Part shown: positions 1 through 8,873 of the stretch, piece after piece
Position numbering within the stretch: the stretch's first letter is position 1
Layout: the number at the start of each line of letters is the position of its first letter
Assembly: GCF_003315345.1 (NCBI RefSeq)
Contig: NZ_QNRO01000005.1
Span: 62,001 to 126,000 of the forward strand
Origin: Marinobacter pelagius
GTDB lineage: Bacteria > Pseudomonadota > Gammaproteobacteria > Pseudomonadales > Oleiphilaceae
DNA: 64,000 nucleotides
Direction of reading: 5' to 3'
Notes under the pieces: model-generated
Databases searched by the model: none
The model's input: only the letters and a program-made list of their open reading frames with translations
Told to the model about the DNA's origin: nothing
Made by a program: the position numbers and the translations under genes

Positions 1-1089
1 CAGGCGGGTGCTCTTCATCGGGCCATACTCCTCCAGGAAGGAGGACATGCCCGGCAGGCCACTCCAGGTTTCGGTCCAGGGGCGCATCCAGGCCAGGCCC
101 CAGCCGGTATAGAGCCCCTTGGTGATCTGCTCGTGGCCATTGATGGCGGCTATCCGGTCGGGCTCTTCCAGGCCATCCACCACGTTCTGGGCGAGCTTGA
201 CGAACCGCTCCCGGTTGCCGTCGTATACCGGCGTGTCGTTCACCTCGGCGAACACGGCAAGGAGCGTCAGTGGCTGCATGGCATAGTTCAGGTACTCCAG
301 GGCGCGATCCTCGCGGCTGAGCTCCTTGGGCAGGTAGCCGTCGGAGGTGATCTGGCCCATGGCCTCGTCAAACTTGGCAAGGGACCAGGACCAGTCGTCA
401 CAGTCACCGGTCGCCACGGACGCAGACATGACCGCCCAGGCGGCCCAGTAGTCGTGGTTGTTCACCTTCCTTGGCTCGCGATCGGTGTAGTATTCCCTCA
501 CCCCACCGACCACCCGGGAGAACCAGTCCTCGATGCGGGCCAGTCGCTCCTGGTCCAGGGCGGTTTCGCTCGACGACAGCTTCATCCGCAGGTAGGCATT
601 GGCCGATGCTGCCAGTGCCCATTTGCGCACCGCCTGGCCAACATGGTTGATGTTCTCCGGCAACAGGGCGTCGGCACTGGCCCACTGTTCCAGGTTGTCC
701 AGCACGCAGTCCCGGGCGGCAGGGCCGTCCCCGTCTACCTGGTAGTCGTCGGCGGCGGCGATAACCGTTTTTTCGAAGTTGCGGATGTTTTCCGATGCCT
801 TCAGGTATTCCTGGTAGGCGGCTTCGTTGAGTTCATTGCGGGCGCTGTCGCTGCCCTCGTACTTGCTGGTGAAGTCCATGTCACCGGTGTGCGGTGGCAC
901 CATTTCGCAGTCGTAGTCGCCGGCACCCTCCCGGACTTCGGGGATCTGGTAGTAGCCGAGAGGCGCCCTCAGGCCCTCAGTCGGGCATTCTGCGGCGTTG
1001 AGAACGGGCGTGGCGGCCAGGCTCAGCACTGTGGCCGGGAGGAGGGTGCGCCAGGCTCCGGGTATTCGTATCGGGTTTTCCGTGCTCAT
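1..1089 (-). CDS. algL: Alginate lyase AlgL (3' end beyond window)
   Basis: Periplasmic mannuronate-specific lyase that degrades alginate stranded in the periplasm during export. Reading the minus strand from ATG at 1089 gives 363 codons with no stop, so the gene runs off the window start. A signal peptide ends near NAA|E (about residue 32). The catalytic NNHxYW motif is seen as NNHDYW at residues 210-215, close to the position of His202 in P. aeruginosa AlgL. The start is preceded by AAAGGAGAG. It is the last alg gene visible, 33 bases after algX. Identification is firm; only the C-terminal end is missing. Confidence 0.93.
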   Translation of the reverse strand, partial: MSTENPIRIPGAWRTLLPATVLSLAATPVLNAAECPTEGLRAPLGYYQIPEVREGAGDYDCEMVPPHTGDMDFTSKYEGSDSARNELNEAAYQEYLKASENIRNFEKTVIAAADDYQVDGDGPAARDCVLDNLEQWASADALLPENINHVGQAVRKWALAASANAYLRMKLSSSETALDQERLARIEDWFSRVVGGVREYYTDREPRKVNNHDYWAAWAVMSASVATGDCDDWSWSLAKFDEAMGQITSDGYLPKELSREDRALEYLNYAMQPLTLLAVFAEVNDTPVYDGNRERFVKLAQNVVDGLEEPDRIAAINGHEQITKGLYTGWGLAWMRPWTETWSGLPGMSSFLEEYGPMKSTRL

Positions 1090-1122
1090 AAGGCAACTCT
1101 CCTTTCAGAGTTGATGAATTGC

Positions 1123-2568
1123 TCAGATTTCCTGACGGCGGCAGATTTTGGCCGTGACCGTCAGGCCTTCGGTGACCTGTTCCGGTTCCAGCGCCAGGTC
1201 GAGGGACATGAACAGCTCGTCGTTCCAGCTTTCGCCAGTGGGTAGCTCAAACATGAAGCGTCCGGTGGTCTCGACCCGGGAGCCGTATTCCAGATCAATC
1301 CGGTCCTTACGGCCGAAGACGAACCAGATGAGAGCGTCGAGCTTCTTGACCTTCGGATCGCTGAACTGGAGTTCGATGAGGTACTCGTCACTTGGCAGTT
1401 CCAGGAATTCACCACCGCCGTTGAACAGCACTTCCGTGGTTCCGGCGGAGACTTTGGCGGTGTTCTGGAGTACCGGCTCGCTGCCGGAGCAGCCGTCGGT
1501 CACCATCGGGACGAGCTGGCGGTAGAACTCGGCGCTGTCCAGAGTGTGGTAGGCCGGCACCTCCCAGAGCAGGATCTTTGGAGGCGACTGCTGGAAGTTA
1601 TCGGACATCAGGTACTCGAAGATGGAACCGTCGTAACTGCCGCCGGCAACGGCGACGTTGAGAATCTCCACGCCGAGAAACTCCTGCAGATAACCGACAA
1701 AGTTATAGTCCTGGGCACCTTTGCTGTTACTGGTGCCCACCAGGGTGATGGGCGGCAGGGTGTCCTCGCCGAACAGGGCGCTGGCCTCGGAGGATTCCAG
1801 GGTGCCAGCGGCCTGGGTACGGAACTCGTCCACGTACTGGGTGGGCCAGGTCTGGCCACAGATCCTGCGGGCGGCATCCTGCAGCGAACCGTCCTTGCGG
1901 ATCAGGCCGGTGCGTCGGGTCTCGAAGCTCTGTTTGGGCAGGGACTGGTAGGCCGGCATCTGCTTTATCCGGTCGGCCACCAGCTGCGCCGTGCGTTTGG
2001 CTCCGAAAGGGGTCCAGTGGTGGTCACGCTTGAAGTAGTAGGCATCCTTGCGGTCCTGCTCCCGCAACAGGGGGCTGAGGTCGGGTACCACCAGCCCCGC
2101 CGAGCGGAAACGCTCGAGCGCGGCGACGTAATTGGTCCGGGCAAAGGGCCAGGAGAAGGACACCGGCATGTACTCCGGTAGCTTGTCGGGGTGCACCAGG
2201 CCTTTGGTTGGCTGGAACACCATGACCAGTTCGGTGCCGGTGGTCTGTTTCAGGTGACGGGCAAATCGCCTGAGGTGGGCAAGCCCTTCGGGGCTGGGAC
2301 CGAATTGTTCGGGCAGCTCGGCTTCTGACCGGAACAGCCAGCCGTCCTTGCCATCGACGAGAACATTGAAGTTCTTCAGATAGCTGGTGTCGTAGGACTC
2401 GATCCGGGAAGCTGCCGGGCAGAGGTCGCAGCAGGGCTCGACCTCGTACTCCGGGAACTCCACCGCCGATGCGTCCGGCAGGCCGAAGGCAACCCCGGCC
2501 AGAACCGCCGCCAGAAACCGCCCCGGTCCAGGGCCGAGGCGGAGTGCACGCTTGCTGATGCGGTGCAT
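1123..2568 (-). CDS. algX: Alginate O-acetyltransferase AlgX
   Basis: Periplasmic enzyme that transfers acetyl groups onto mannuronate residues of the nascent polymer, working with AlgI and AlgJ. 481 residues from ATG 2568 (family about 474). An in-frame upstream TTG at 2622 exists, but ATG 2568 has GGAGAC 8 bases before it and begins a good signal peptide. The SGNH-like catalytic site is visible: DHHW at residues 182-185 and the Ser in GTSNS at about 280-282. The C-terminal part should be the carbohydrate-binding module. Here algX follows algF, not algG as in Pseudomonas. Confidence 0.93.
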   Translation of the reverse strand: MHRISKRALRLGPGPGRFLAAVLAGVAFGLPDASAVEFPEYEVEPCCDLCPAASRIESYDTSYLKNFNVLVDGKDGWLFRSEAELPEQFGPSPEGLAHLRRFARHLKQTTGTELVMVFQPTKGLVHPDKLPEYMPVSFSWPFARTNYVAALERFRSAGLVVPDLSPLLREQDRKDAYYFKRDHHWTPFGAKRTAQLVADRIKQMPAYQSLPKQSFETRRTGLIRKDGSLQDAARRICGQTWPTQYVDEFRTQAAGTLESSEASALFGEDTLPPITLVGTSNSKGAQDYNFVGYLQEFLGVEILNVAVAGGSYDGSIFEYLMSDNFQQSPPKILLWEVPAYHTLDSAEFYRQLVPMVTDGCSGSEPVLQNTAKVSAGTTEVLFNGGGEFLELPSDEYLIELQFSDPKVKKLDALIWFVFGRKDRIDLEYGSRVETTGRFMFELPTGESWNDELFMSLDLALEPEQVTEGLTVTAKICRRQEI

Positions 2569-2618
2569 GAATACCGTCTCCAGTTGTTTCACGGAATGTT
2601 TCTTTGCCCTGTCACGGC

Positions 2619-3266
2619 TCAAATCGAGGTGTCCACCTTGTTCTCACTCACGATCAGTCGCGGTGAGCCTTCCACCTCCAGGATGAAGAAACTGAACACC
2701 TTGCCGCGCTGCAGGTTGACCGGCGGGGTGGTGGCCAGTGCCTGGCCGTCGTCGAAGGCACCCAGAGATACCTTGACCGCATTGATCTCGCGGTTGGCCA
2801 CGTCCATGGAATCCAGGCCCTTGATGACGTCGACCTTGCCGTCGGCGGTCTTCAGTGAAATGGGCGCCTCAGGCGTCAGGTTGTAGAAAGAAATCAGCGC
2901 CTTGCGCGGATTGTTGAAGGCTTTGTCCTCAAGGATCATCAGCTCGCCGGAATCCATTACCACGGCGGTGTAGAACCGGTTCTTTTCCATGGTTACCGGT
3001 GCCGAGCGGCCGGCGACGGACAGGTGATAACCGCCCTCGGGCAGGTAGATGTAGGGGCTGGCCTGCAAGGGCTCGATATCCTTGAGGGATTTGCCGCCAA
3101 TGGAGGCTTCGGGCACGGTGCCCTTGATGTCGGCGTTGACCACCCGGATGAACGCGGCGCCATCCGGCGCTTCAGCGGCATACAGGGCGTCCTCGCCCGC
3201 CTGGGCGGCCAGGGGAGTGAGCAGAAATGTCAGTAGCAGAGTCAGGGCTTTGAAGATTGGATGCAT
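2619..3266 (-). CDS. algF: Alginate O-acetylation protein AlgF
   Basis: Periplasmic adaptor needed for alginate O-acetylation, thought to hand acetyl groups or partners between AlgI/J and AlgX. 215 residues from ATG 3266, against 216 in P. aeruginosa. The start has GAGGAGC upstream and encodes a signal peptide (hydrophobic LTLLLTFLL, cleavage near AQA|GED). A longer frame reaching 3362 has no ribosome site and no signal sequence at its start. The gene lies one base after algJ, so it is probably translationally coupled. Two beta-rich domains are expected from the family; I cannot verify the fold from sequence. Confidence 0.9.
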   Translation of the reverse strand: MHPIFKALTLLLTFLLTPLAAQAGEDALYAAEAPDGAAFIRVVNADIKGTVPEASIGGKSLKDIEPLQASPYIYLPEGGYHLSVAGRSAPVTMEKNRFYTAVVMDSGELMILEDKAFNNPRKALISFYNLTPEAPISLKTADGKVDVIKGLDSMDVANREINAVKVSLGAFDDGQALATTPPVNLQRGKVFSFFILEVEGSPRLIVSENKVDTSI

Positions 3267-3267
3267 G

Positions 3268-4425
3268 TCAGTGCTCCTCAGAGATTGATGGGTTGCGGTT
3301 GGTGGCAGCAGCCAGTTGATGGCTGTTGTTCCCGAACCAGGCGAGTGCCTGTTCGGATTCAATGGGCTGGGCCAGGTATCGCTCCGGGAATTCCCAGAGC
3401 ACCAGGCTCGGCCGGTTGGTCCGGAACTCCTCGGACTGGAGGTATTCCGTCATGGGTTCAAACGGGCCTTGTCCTTCCTCGGCCAGGTTGATCAGATCCT
3501 TGCCCAGGTAGCGGCGCAGGGCGCCCGGAAAGTCCCACAGGGGATTGGCGCTGTAGCTGGTGCCGACCAGCACAAGGTCGGTCTGCTGTTCCGAAAACAG
3601 CAGGTCACTGGCGCTCTCGTCGCTTTTGGCCTTCACTGTTTCGCGCTTGTTGAAACGGTCCGGGCGGGGAGCCAGGTGCTCGAACAGCGGGTCCAGGGGC
3701 AGGTAGTTGAGCAGATCGCCCTCATGACGAATCGGTTCGCCCAGCGTGGTCACAAACGTCTGCTCTCCCCATGACTGCTTGTCCAGGCTATGGCGGATGA
3801 AGCCCGAAGCATGGCGCGCGAAGACTTCGGCGCCTGCAGGCGACCAGTGGGTGTCGGTCCGGAGGAAGACCTGTGTTCCCTCCACCTGCGCCCGCTCCAG
3901 TTCGCCCAGCAGATCTGGCGCGTCGACACCTTCCGACTTCAGGCGCTCCAGGAACCGGGGATACAAGGCCTGCATCTCGGGGGCAGGGCGGGTATCGCCG
4001 AGTTTTTCGGTATAGACGCGGGCTTTGCTGGGGACGACCAGAACGACCAGCGGGATATCTCGGGCGCGCAGGAAGTTGCTGACTTCAGCCACACGCTCGA
4101 GATTGGTGTCGATCAGTTCGGGATTGTCGGTGGCCGGGAACAGTTCCTCATCGGTGAACAGCCAGTTATCACGCCCGATGGTCACGCCGGGACGTCCCTC
4201 GTCGAACACCAGGTAATTGATCGCCGCCCAGATATTCGTCCCGAGGTCTCGAACCGGGAACTGGTCGTCGTAGTGGCTTTCCAGATCCCGTGCCAGCTCG
4301 CCGTTGATGGGGTCGAGCTTTTCGGCAGCCCCGTAGTTGGCTAGCGAGCGCAGGGACAGCCCGCCCAGGGTCAGGACAGTGACGATGAAGAGTCCGGCGG
4401 TCAGTTTTTTCGAAGTCCTGGTCAT
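3268..4425 (-). CDS. algJ: Alginate O-acetyltransferase AlgJ
   Basis: Membrane-anchored periplasmic SGNH-like acetyltransferase/acetylesterase of the AlgIJFX acetylation machinery. 385 residues with an N-terminal signal anchor (about residues 10-30). The catalytic Asp-x-His is D191-T-H193-W and the serine motif GTSYS follows about 100 residues later, matching the arrangement in P. aeruginosa AlgJ (Asp190, His192, Ser288). The start ATG has GAGGTGAT upstream, 9 bases after algI. AlgJ and AlgX are paralogous, and the two copies here can be told apart by their length and by the cysteine-rich N-terminal region of AlgX. Confidence 0.93.
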   Translation of the reverse strand: MTRTSKKLTAGLFIVTVLTLGGLSLRSLANYGAAEKLDPINGELARDLESHYDDQFPVRDLGTNIWAAINYLVFDEGRPGVTIGRDNWLFTDEELFPATDNPELIDTNLERVAEVSNFLRARDIPLVVLVVPSKARVYTEKLGDTRPAPEMQALYPRFLERLKSEGVDAPDLLGELERAQVEGTQVFLRTDTHWSPAGAEVFARHASGFIRHSLDKQSWGEQTFVTTLGEPIRHEGDLLNYLPLDPLFEHLAPRPDRFNKRETVKAKSDESASDLLFSEQQTDLVLVGTSYSANPLWDFPGALRRYLGKDLINLAEEGQGPFEPMTEYLQSEEFRTNRPSLVLWEFPERYLAQPIESEQALAWFGNNSHQLAAATNRNPSISEEH

Positions 4426-4434
4426 GGCATCACC

Positions 4435-5853
4435 TCAGAACTGGAAGTAGAGGAACGGCGAGAAGCTTTCCGCGGAGAGCTTGAGCACCGCCATCAGGAA
4501 CACGGGCAACAGCAGCGTTGGCAGCACCACCCGCAACGGCGTGGCACGGACCCCGTCGAGGCTCCAGGAGAAACGGTCCTTCATACCCATGACCACAACG
4601 ATCAGGTAGGCCAGTACCAGGATCGCCACGTTGAGGCCGCGAATGTCCTTCAGGTAGGCGCCGCTCAGCTCAAAGCCGGAGAAACTGAACATGGCGCTGT
4701 AGAACTCGAAGGCCGATCCGATAGTCGAGGCCCGGAAGGTTACCCAGCCGACCATCACGAACAGGAAAGTCATGAGCCAGCGGCTGACCCGGAAGCTGCG
4801 GGGTGCACCCGACACACCCAGGGCCCGCTCGATCGCCAACAACCCGCCGTGCCAGGCGCCCCAGAGGAGGAATGTCCAGTTGGCGCCGTGCCAGAGACCA
4901 CCGAGCAGCATGGTCAGCAACAGGTTGCGATAGGTGCTGAACACACCACCCCGGTTGCCGCCGAGCGGGATGTACAGGTAATCGCGCAGCCAGCTGGACA
5001 GGCTGATGTGCCAGCGCCGCCAGAACTCGGTGATGCTCTGGCTGATGTAGGGCTGGTTGAAGTTCTCGATAAAGCGGAAACCCATCATCAGCCCCAGTCC
5101 GATGGCCATGTCCGAGTAGCCGGAAAAGTCGAAGTACAGCTGTGCGGTGTAGGCCAGGATGCCGAGCCAGGCGTCCGCCGTGCTCGGATCGGACAGGGCA
5201 AAGGCGCTGTCCGCCAGCGGTGCGATTGAGTCGGCGATGAACACCTTCTTGATGAAACCCTGCATGAAACGGATGGCACCTTCGCCGAACTTTTCCAGGG
5301 TATGGGTGCGGTAGGCGAACTGGTCCGCCAGGTCCTTGTAGCGCAGGACCGGACCGGCAATCAGTTGCGGGAACAGGGCGATGAACGCAGCGAAGTCGAC
5401 AAAGCGCCGGGTCGGCTCGGTGTCGCCCCGGTAGACATCCACCACGTAGGAAATGGCCTGGAAGATGTAGAAGGAGATGCCGATGGGCAGGATGATGTGG
5501 GCCAGTTCCAGCGGCTGATAGCCCAGGGACACGAACAGGCCGTTCAGGCTGTCCACGCCGAAGTTGGCGTACTTGAAGTAGCCGAGAGTTGCCAGATCGC
5601 CGGCGATACCCACGGCGACCCACTTTCGGGCCTTTGCGGTGCCAATGCCACTGTGATGGATTCCGAGGCCGATCAGGTAGTTCCAGAGCGTGACCGCGAC
5701 GAACAGCAGCAGGAAATCCACCCGCCACCAGGCGTAGAAGGCATAGCTGCCCAGCAGAATGACCCAGGACCGGTGCCGGAATGGCGTCAGGTAATACAGC
5801 CCCAGGAACGCGGGCAGGAACAGGAACAGAAAGATATTGGAAGAGAAAACCAT
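4435..5853 (-). CDS. algI: Alginate O-acetylation MBOAT protein AlgI
   Basis: Polytopic inner-membrane O-acyltransferase (MBOAT family) that moves acetyl groups from a cytoplasmic donor across the membrane to AlgJ/AlgX. 472 residues with many hydrophobic segments starting at residue 4. The invariant histidine is His322 in GGLWHGANW, the same number as the essential His322 of P. aeruginosa AlgI. The gene starts 2 bases after algG stops and is followed by algJ after 9 bases, so algGIJF is tightly packed. No irregularity seen. Confidence 0.95.
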   Translation of the reverse strand: MVFSSNIFLFLFLPAFLGLYYLTPFRHRSWVILLGSYAFYAWWRVDFLLLFVAVTLWNYLIGLGIHHSGIGTAKARKWVAVGIAGDLATLGYFKYANFGVDSLNGLFVSLGYQPLELAHIILPIGISFYIFQAISYVVDVYRGDTEPTRRFVDFAAFIALFPQLIAGPVLRYKDLADQFAYRTHTLEKFGEGAIRFMQGFIKKVFIADSIAPLADSAFALSDPSTADAWLGILAYTAQLYFDFSGYSDMAIGLGLMMGFRFIENFNQPYISQSITEFWRRWHISLSSWLRDYLYIPLGGNRGGVFSTYRNLLLTMLLGGLWHGANWTFLLWGAWHGGLLAIERALGVSGAPRSFRVSRWLMTFLFVMVGWVTFRASTIGSAFEFYSAMFSFSGFELSGAYLKDIRGLNVAILVLAYLIVVVMGMKDRFSWSLDGVRATPLRVVLPTLLLPVFLMAVLKLSAESFSPFLYFQF

Positions 5854-5855
5854 CG

Positions 5856-7433
5856 TCAGCCTCCGGCGTTACCGTTGTTGGAAACGGGTTCCGGTGTCAG
5901 GCGCACGGCGTGGCGCCCGTTCAGGAGAGCATCGAAAATTTCGGTCTGATAGGTGCCCAGCAGGCCTTCGAAGTGGATGCCCACGTCCGAGCGCGGAAAG
6001 CGCATGTTGACGTCATAGAGCTCGAGATACTGCGGGTTGTCCGAGGCCAGGGGACCGCTGGCGTTGGCGGCCAGGTTGCCGCCGACGATGGTCATCGACA
6101 CCGCCTGGTGGTAGTAGTCTTCCTCGAAGTTCCGGTCGGTGGCGCTCAGGTCCTTGACCTGACCGAGCACGCCGTAAGTACCGTTGAGGGCGGCGACGTT
6201 GTTGTAGACCCGGACATTGGTGCTGTTGCGCACACGGATGCCATTGCGCAGGTTGTTCATCAACCGGTTTTCCCACAGCAGGTTGTCCGGTGACTCGTAC
6301 AGGCCGATACCGTCGCCCTGGTTATCATGGACCAGGTTGTTCGCGACCACGTTGCGGCGGCTTTGCCGGTCCAGCACGATGCCCGACAGGCCGTTCTCGT
6401 AGCTGTGGTTGTTGATGATCCAGCTGTCGTTCACCTCCCGGGAGATGATGATGCCGTGCTTCTCCCTGGTCCCGTAGACCTCGTTGCCGGCGATCAGCAG
6501 ATGGCTGGAGTAGTCGTGCGGGTCGATGCCGTAAACGATATTGTCGTGGTAGACATTGTTCACGATGGCCACGTTCTCGGCTTCGTAGCAGTAAAAGCCG
6601 TAATAGATGTCGGAGAAGGTGGACTCGACCAGCCAGGCTTCCGGCGCCGACCGTTGCAGACGTTTGTTGTCGTATTCCGAGTATTGGGCCACGGTGAAGC
6701 CGTAGGATTTGCTCTGGTTGTATCCGAGGTGCTTGAAGGTTGAGCCGAGCACAAAGGTCTCGCTGCCGCCCCAGCCAACGAAAAATGGTCGGAAGTTGGA
6801 CTTCCTGACGAAGGTGGCCGGGCCTTTGGCCTTTTCCCGCCAACCGGTGACGGTGCTGTCGATCACGAACAGCCAACCGTCATTGGCCATGAACGCGCCC
6901 CGTTCCTCGGACAGGCGCAGGGTCTGGTCGCGGATCACCAGGGTCGCTTCCGGCTGCACCACCAGCGGCAGACGTATGGTGTAGGAGCCGTCGTCGTTGC
7001 GCTCCATGTAACGGGGATTGCCGACCTGCTCGTACACGTCATCGAGCGTTGCCCGGCCGGCATCCACCAGGATCGCCTTGGGGTGGGAATACTGGCGAAT
7101 CACCCATTCCCGGGCCCGGCCCTGATCGACGAAGTCCCCCAGGGCCGGGATGTCGCCGATGCGCTGGACGGATACCCGGGGAGCACCCTCTGGCCGTTGG
7201 GCCAGCTGCTGCTCCACCGCATCGCGGTTGTATTGCGACACGTCCGGAAGTTCCGGAAGCTCGGTGGCCACCTCCTCGCCTGGTACTACCTGCAACCGAT
7301 AGTCCTCCAGCTCGTACTGGGGCGCGGATTCCGATGGCTCCAGCCGGGTTTCCAGATTCGCCGCAGCCGCCACGGGTACCAGCAGGGCGCAGGTACAAAG
7401 AGGCAGCAGGCGTAACAGTTGATGGTGTTTCAT
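5856..7433 (-). CDS. algG: Mannuronan C5-epimerase AlgG
   Basis: Periplasmic epimerase that converts D-mannuronate to L-guluronate in the polymer and also belongs to the export scaffold. 525 residues from ATG 7433 (P. aeruginosa 543); signal peptide residues 1 to about 27 (ending AAA|N). The C-terminal two thirds carry right-handed beta-helix repeats rich in Asn and Val (for example NNVYHDNIVYGI, NNHSYENGLSGI, NNLVHDNQGDGI). The catalytic DPHD is at residues 304-307. The start lies 10 bases after algE with AGGGAA in the gap; a longer frame to 7619 would overlap algE and lacks a signal peptide start. Confidence 0.95.
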   Translation of the reverse strand: MKHHQLLRLLPLCTCALLVPVAAAANLETRLEPSESAPQYELEDYRLQVVPGEEVATELPELPDVSQYNRDAVEQQLAQRPEGAPRVSVQRIGDIPALGDFVDQGRAREWVIRQYSHPKAILVDAGRATLDDVYEQVGNPRYMERNDDGSYTIRLPLVVQPEATLVIRDQTLRLSEERGAFMANDGWLFVIDSTVTGWREKAKGPATFVRKSNFRPFFVGWGGSETFVLGSTFKHLGYNQSKSYGFTVAQYSEYDNKRLQRSAPEAWLVESTFSDIYYGFYCYEAENVAIVNNVYHDNIVYGIDPHDYSSHLLIAGNEVYGTREKHGIIISREVNDSWIINNHSYENGLSGIVLDRQSRRNVVANNLVHDNQGDGIGLYESPDNLLWENRLMNNLRNGIRVRNSTNVRVYNNVAALNGTYGVLGQVKDLSATDRNFEEDYYHQAVSMTIVGGNLAANASGPLASDNPQYLELYDVNMRFPRSDVGIHFEGLLGTYQTEIFDALLNGRHAVRLTPEPVSNNGNAGG

Positions 7434-7443
7434 GGCCGGTTCC

Positions 7444-8868
7444 CTAGAATCGCTTCGCGACATCGAGCACGACACGATGACGGGCGTCGTCCGCGTCCGG
7501 ACCATAGGCGTCGCCCGGGAAGAAAACGCCGCCGCGCAGTCGCACGTCAAAGGTGTTCCAGGCAGCGCCGTCATCACCGTAGTAACCCAGCACCAGATCG
7601 ACGGACTCGCCCAGGTCATCGCTGGTGCCGGTGAATCCGGGCTCGATCAGGTCCGAGGTCACGGAGCCGGCCTGGTCTGCCAGCCAGTAGCGGTGGTAGA
7701 TGAGGTTGGCTGCCCAGTCGTCCCGGTTGGTGAGGGCGGTGTAGGCCGTGACGGTCTTCAGGTTGCTCCACTCGGGCTGGAAGGCCTCCCCGAACCGGGC
7801 GACCTGGGAGCGGGTGCCGGTGTACCGGGACCGGTTGCTCTCCAGACCGGTCTGGCGGAAGGCGTCGGATTCGTCTCCGCTGTCGCCGCCGGAAGCGATG
7901 GCACCATGGACCCCTGCGGTCCAGCGTGGGCTGTCCACAAGCTGGGCCCGCAGGCCGATATCGGCTGCCCAGCCGCTGACATCCTGCTCCTGCCGGGACA
8001 GTAATCCGGTCTCGGTGGTCGACAGACGGGACTGGTCACCGGTCACGGCCGCCACCGACGCCAGGTACTGGAGTCGGCTGTGGGAGTGCCAGTCGAAGTA
8101 GGCGTTATCTGCTCGGGCGTTGGCCCAGGTCAGTGAGTCGGTCACCCGCTCGGGCAAGCCATTGTCGGTCTCGGCTGCCAGGTCGCGGTCATTGCTGTAG
8201 CGCTCGGCATGGGTCACAAGGAAGGTGAGATAGTGGTCCTTGTGCCACTGCCACCGGGTCTGACCAAAGGCCCGGGCAATGTCCTGTTCCTCGACCGGCA
8301 GTTCGCTGACATCGGTATGTGCCTCGGAAATCTTGTTGGCAATACCCGCCGTGGCGTCCAGCAGCGTGGTGTCGAAAATCCAGCGGGTCAGGGTGATGTC
8401 ATCGTCCCACCACATGCCGGTGTCCTCTTTCAGTCGCTCACGACCGAAGCGGATCGATTCCCCGGGGTAGTCGGTCAGGCCGTTGTAGTCGAACCAGAAT
8501 TCCCTGAGCGCAAAGAAGGCGTCGGTTTCGGTACCGCCGATTTCATCACTGACGTCCACCTGGCCGGTGGCCCCGAACGCCTGCAATCGGAGCTTCGAGC
8601 GCCAGTGATCGGACAGCTGCCAGACCCACTCGGGCTTGAGGTCCAGTGCCACTTCGTCCGACTTGGTGCTGGAGCCGGGGGTGGTGCCGAGCCTGCGGTC
8701 ACCCTCGCTGATCAGGCTGAACTTGGCCCGGGTGTTGTAATCCAGAAGCCTCGGATAGGACACGTCGGTTTCGCTGTCCCGGGTTTCCTGTGCCCAGCTG
8801 GTAGTTGTTCCGAGGCAGCCGAGTACCATCATCAGTCCGGCCATTCCGGTGGTTCCGTTCGTTGCCAT
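7444..8868 (-). CDS. algE: Alginate export porin AlgE
   Basis: Outer-membrane beta-barrel through which alginate leaves the cell; the family has 18 strands and an arginine-lined pore. 474 residues, signal peptide ending near SWA|QE (about residue 26), alternating aromatic/polar strands throughout and a C-terminal Phe (VAKRF), as expected for Bam-dependent insertion. It starts 5 bases after algK ends; the ribosome site is poor (G-rich stretch overlapping the algK stop), which suggests coupling to algK. AlgK is its lipoprotein partner. Family assignment rests on barrel character plus position. Confidence 0.9.
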   Translation of the reverse strand: MATNGTTGMAGLMMVLGCLGTTTSWAQETRDSETDVSYPRLLDYNTRAKFSLISEGDRRLGTTPGSSTKSDEVALDLKPEWVWQLSDHWRSKLRLQAFGATGQVDVSDEIGGTETDAFFALREFWFDYNGLTDYPGESIRFGRERLKEDTGMWWDDDITLTRWIFDTTLLDATAGIANKISEAHTDVSELPVEEQDIARAFGQTRWQWHKDHYLTFLVTHAERYSNDRDLAAETDNGLPERVTDSLTWANARADNAYFDWHSHSRLQYLASVAAVTGDQSRLSTTETGLLSRQEQDVSGWAADIGLRAQLVDSPRWTAGVHGAIASGGDSGDESDAFRQTGLESNRSRYTGTRSQVARFGEAFQPEWSNLKTVTAYTALTNRDDWAANLIYHRYWLADQAGSVTSDLIEPGFTGTSDDLGESVDLVLGYYGDDGAAWNTFDVRLRGGVFFPGDAYGPDADDARHRVVLDVAKRF

Positions 8869-8873
8869 GTGGG

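Noticed and set aside
2569-2622. N-terminal extension of AlgX from TTG 2622
   Set aside because: ATG 2568 has a better ribosome site and begins the signal peptide directly.
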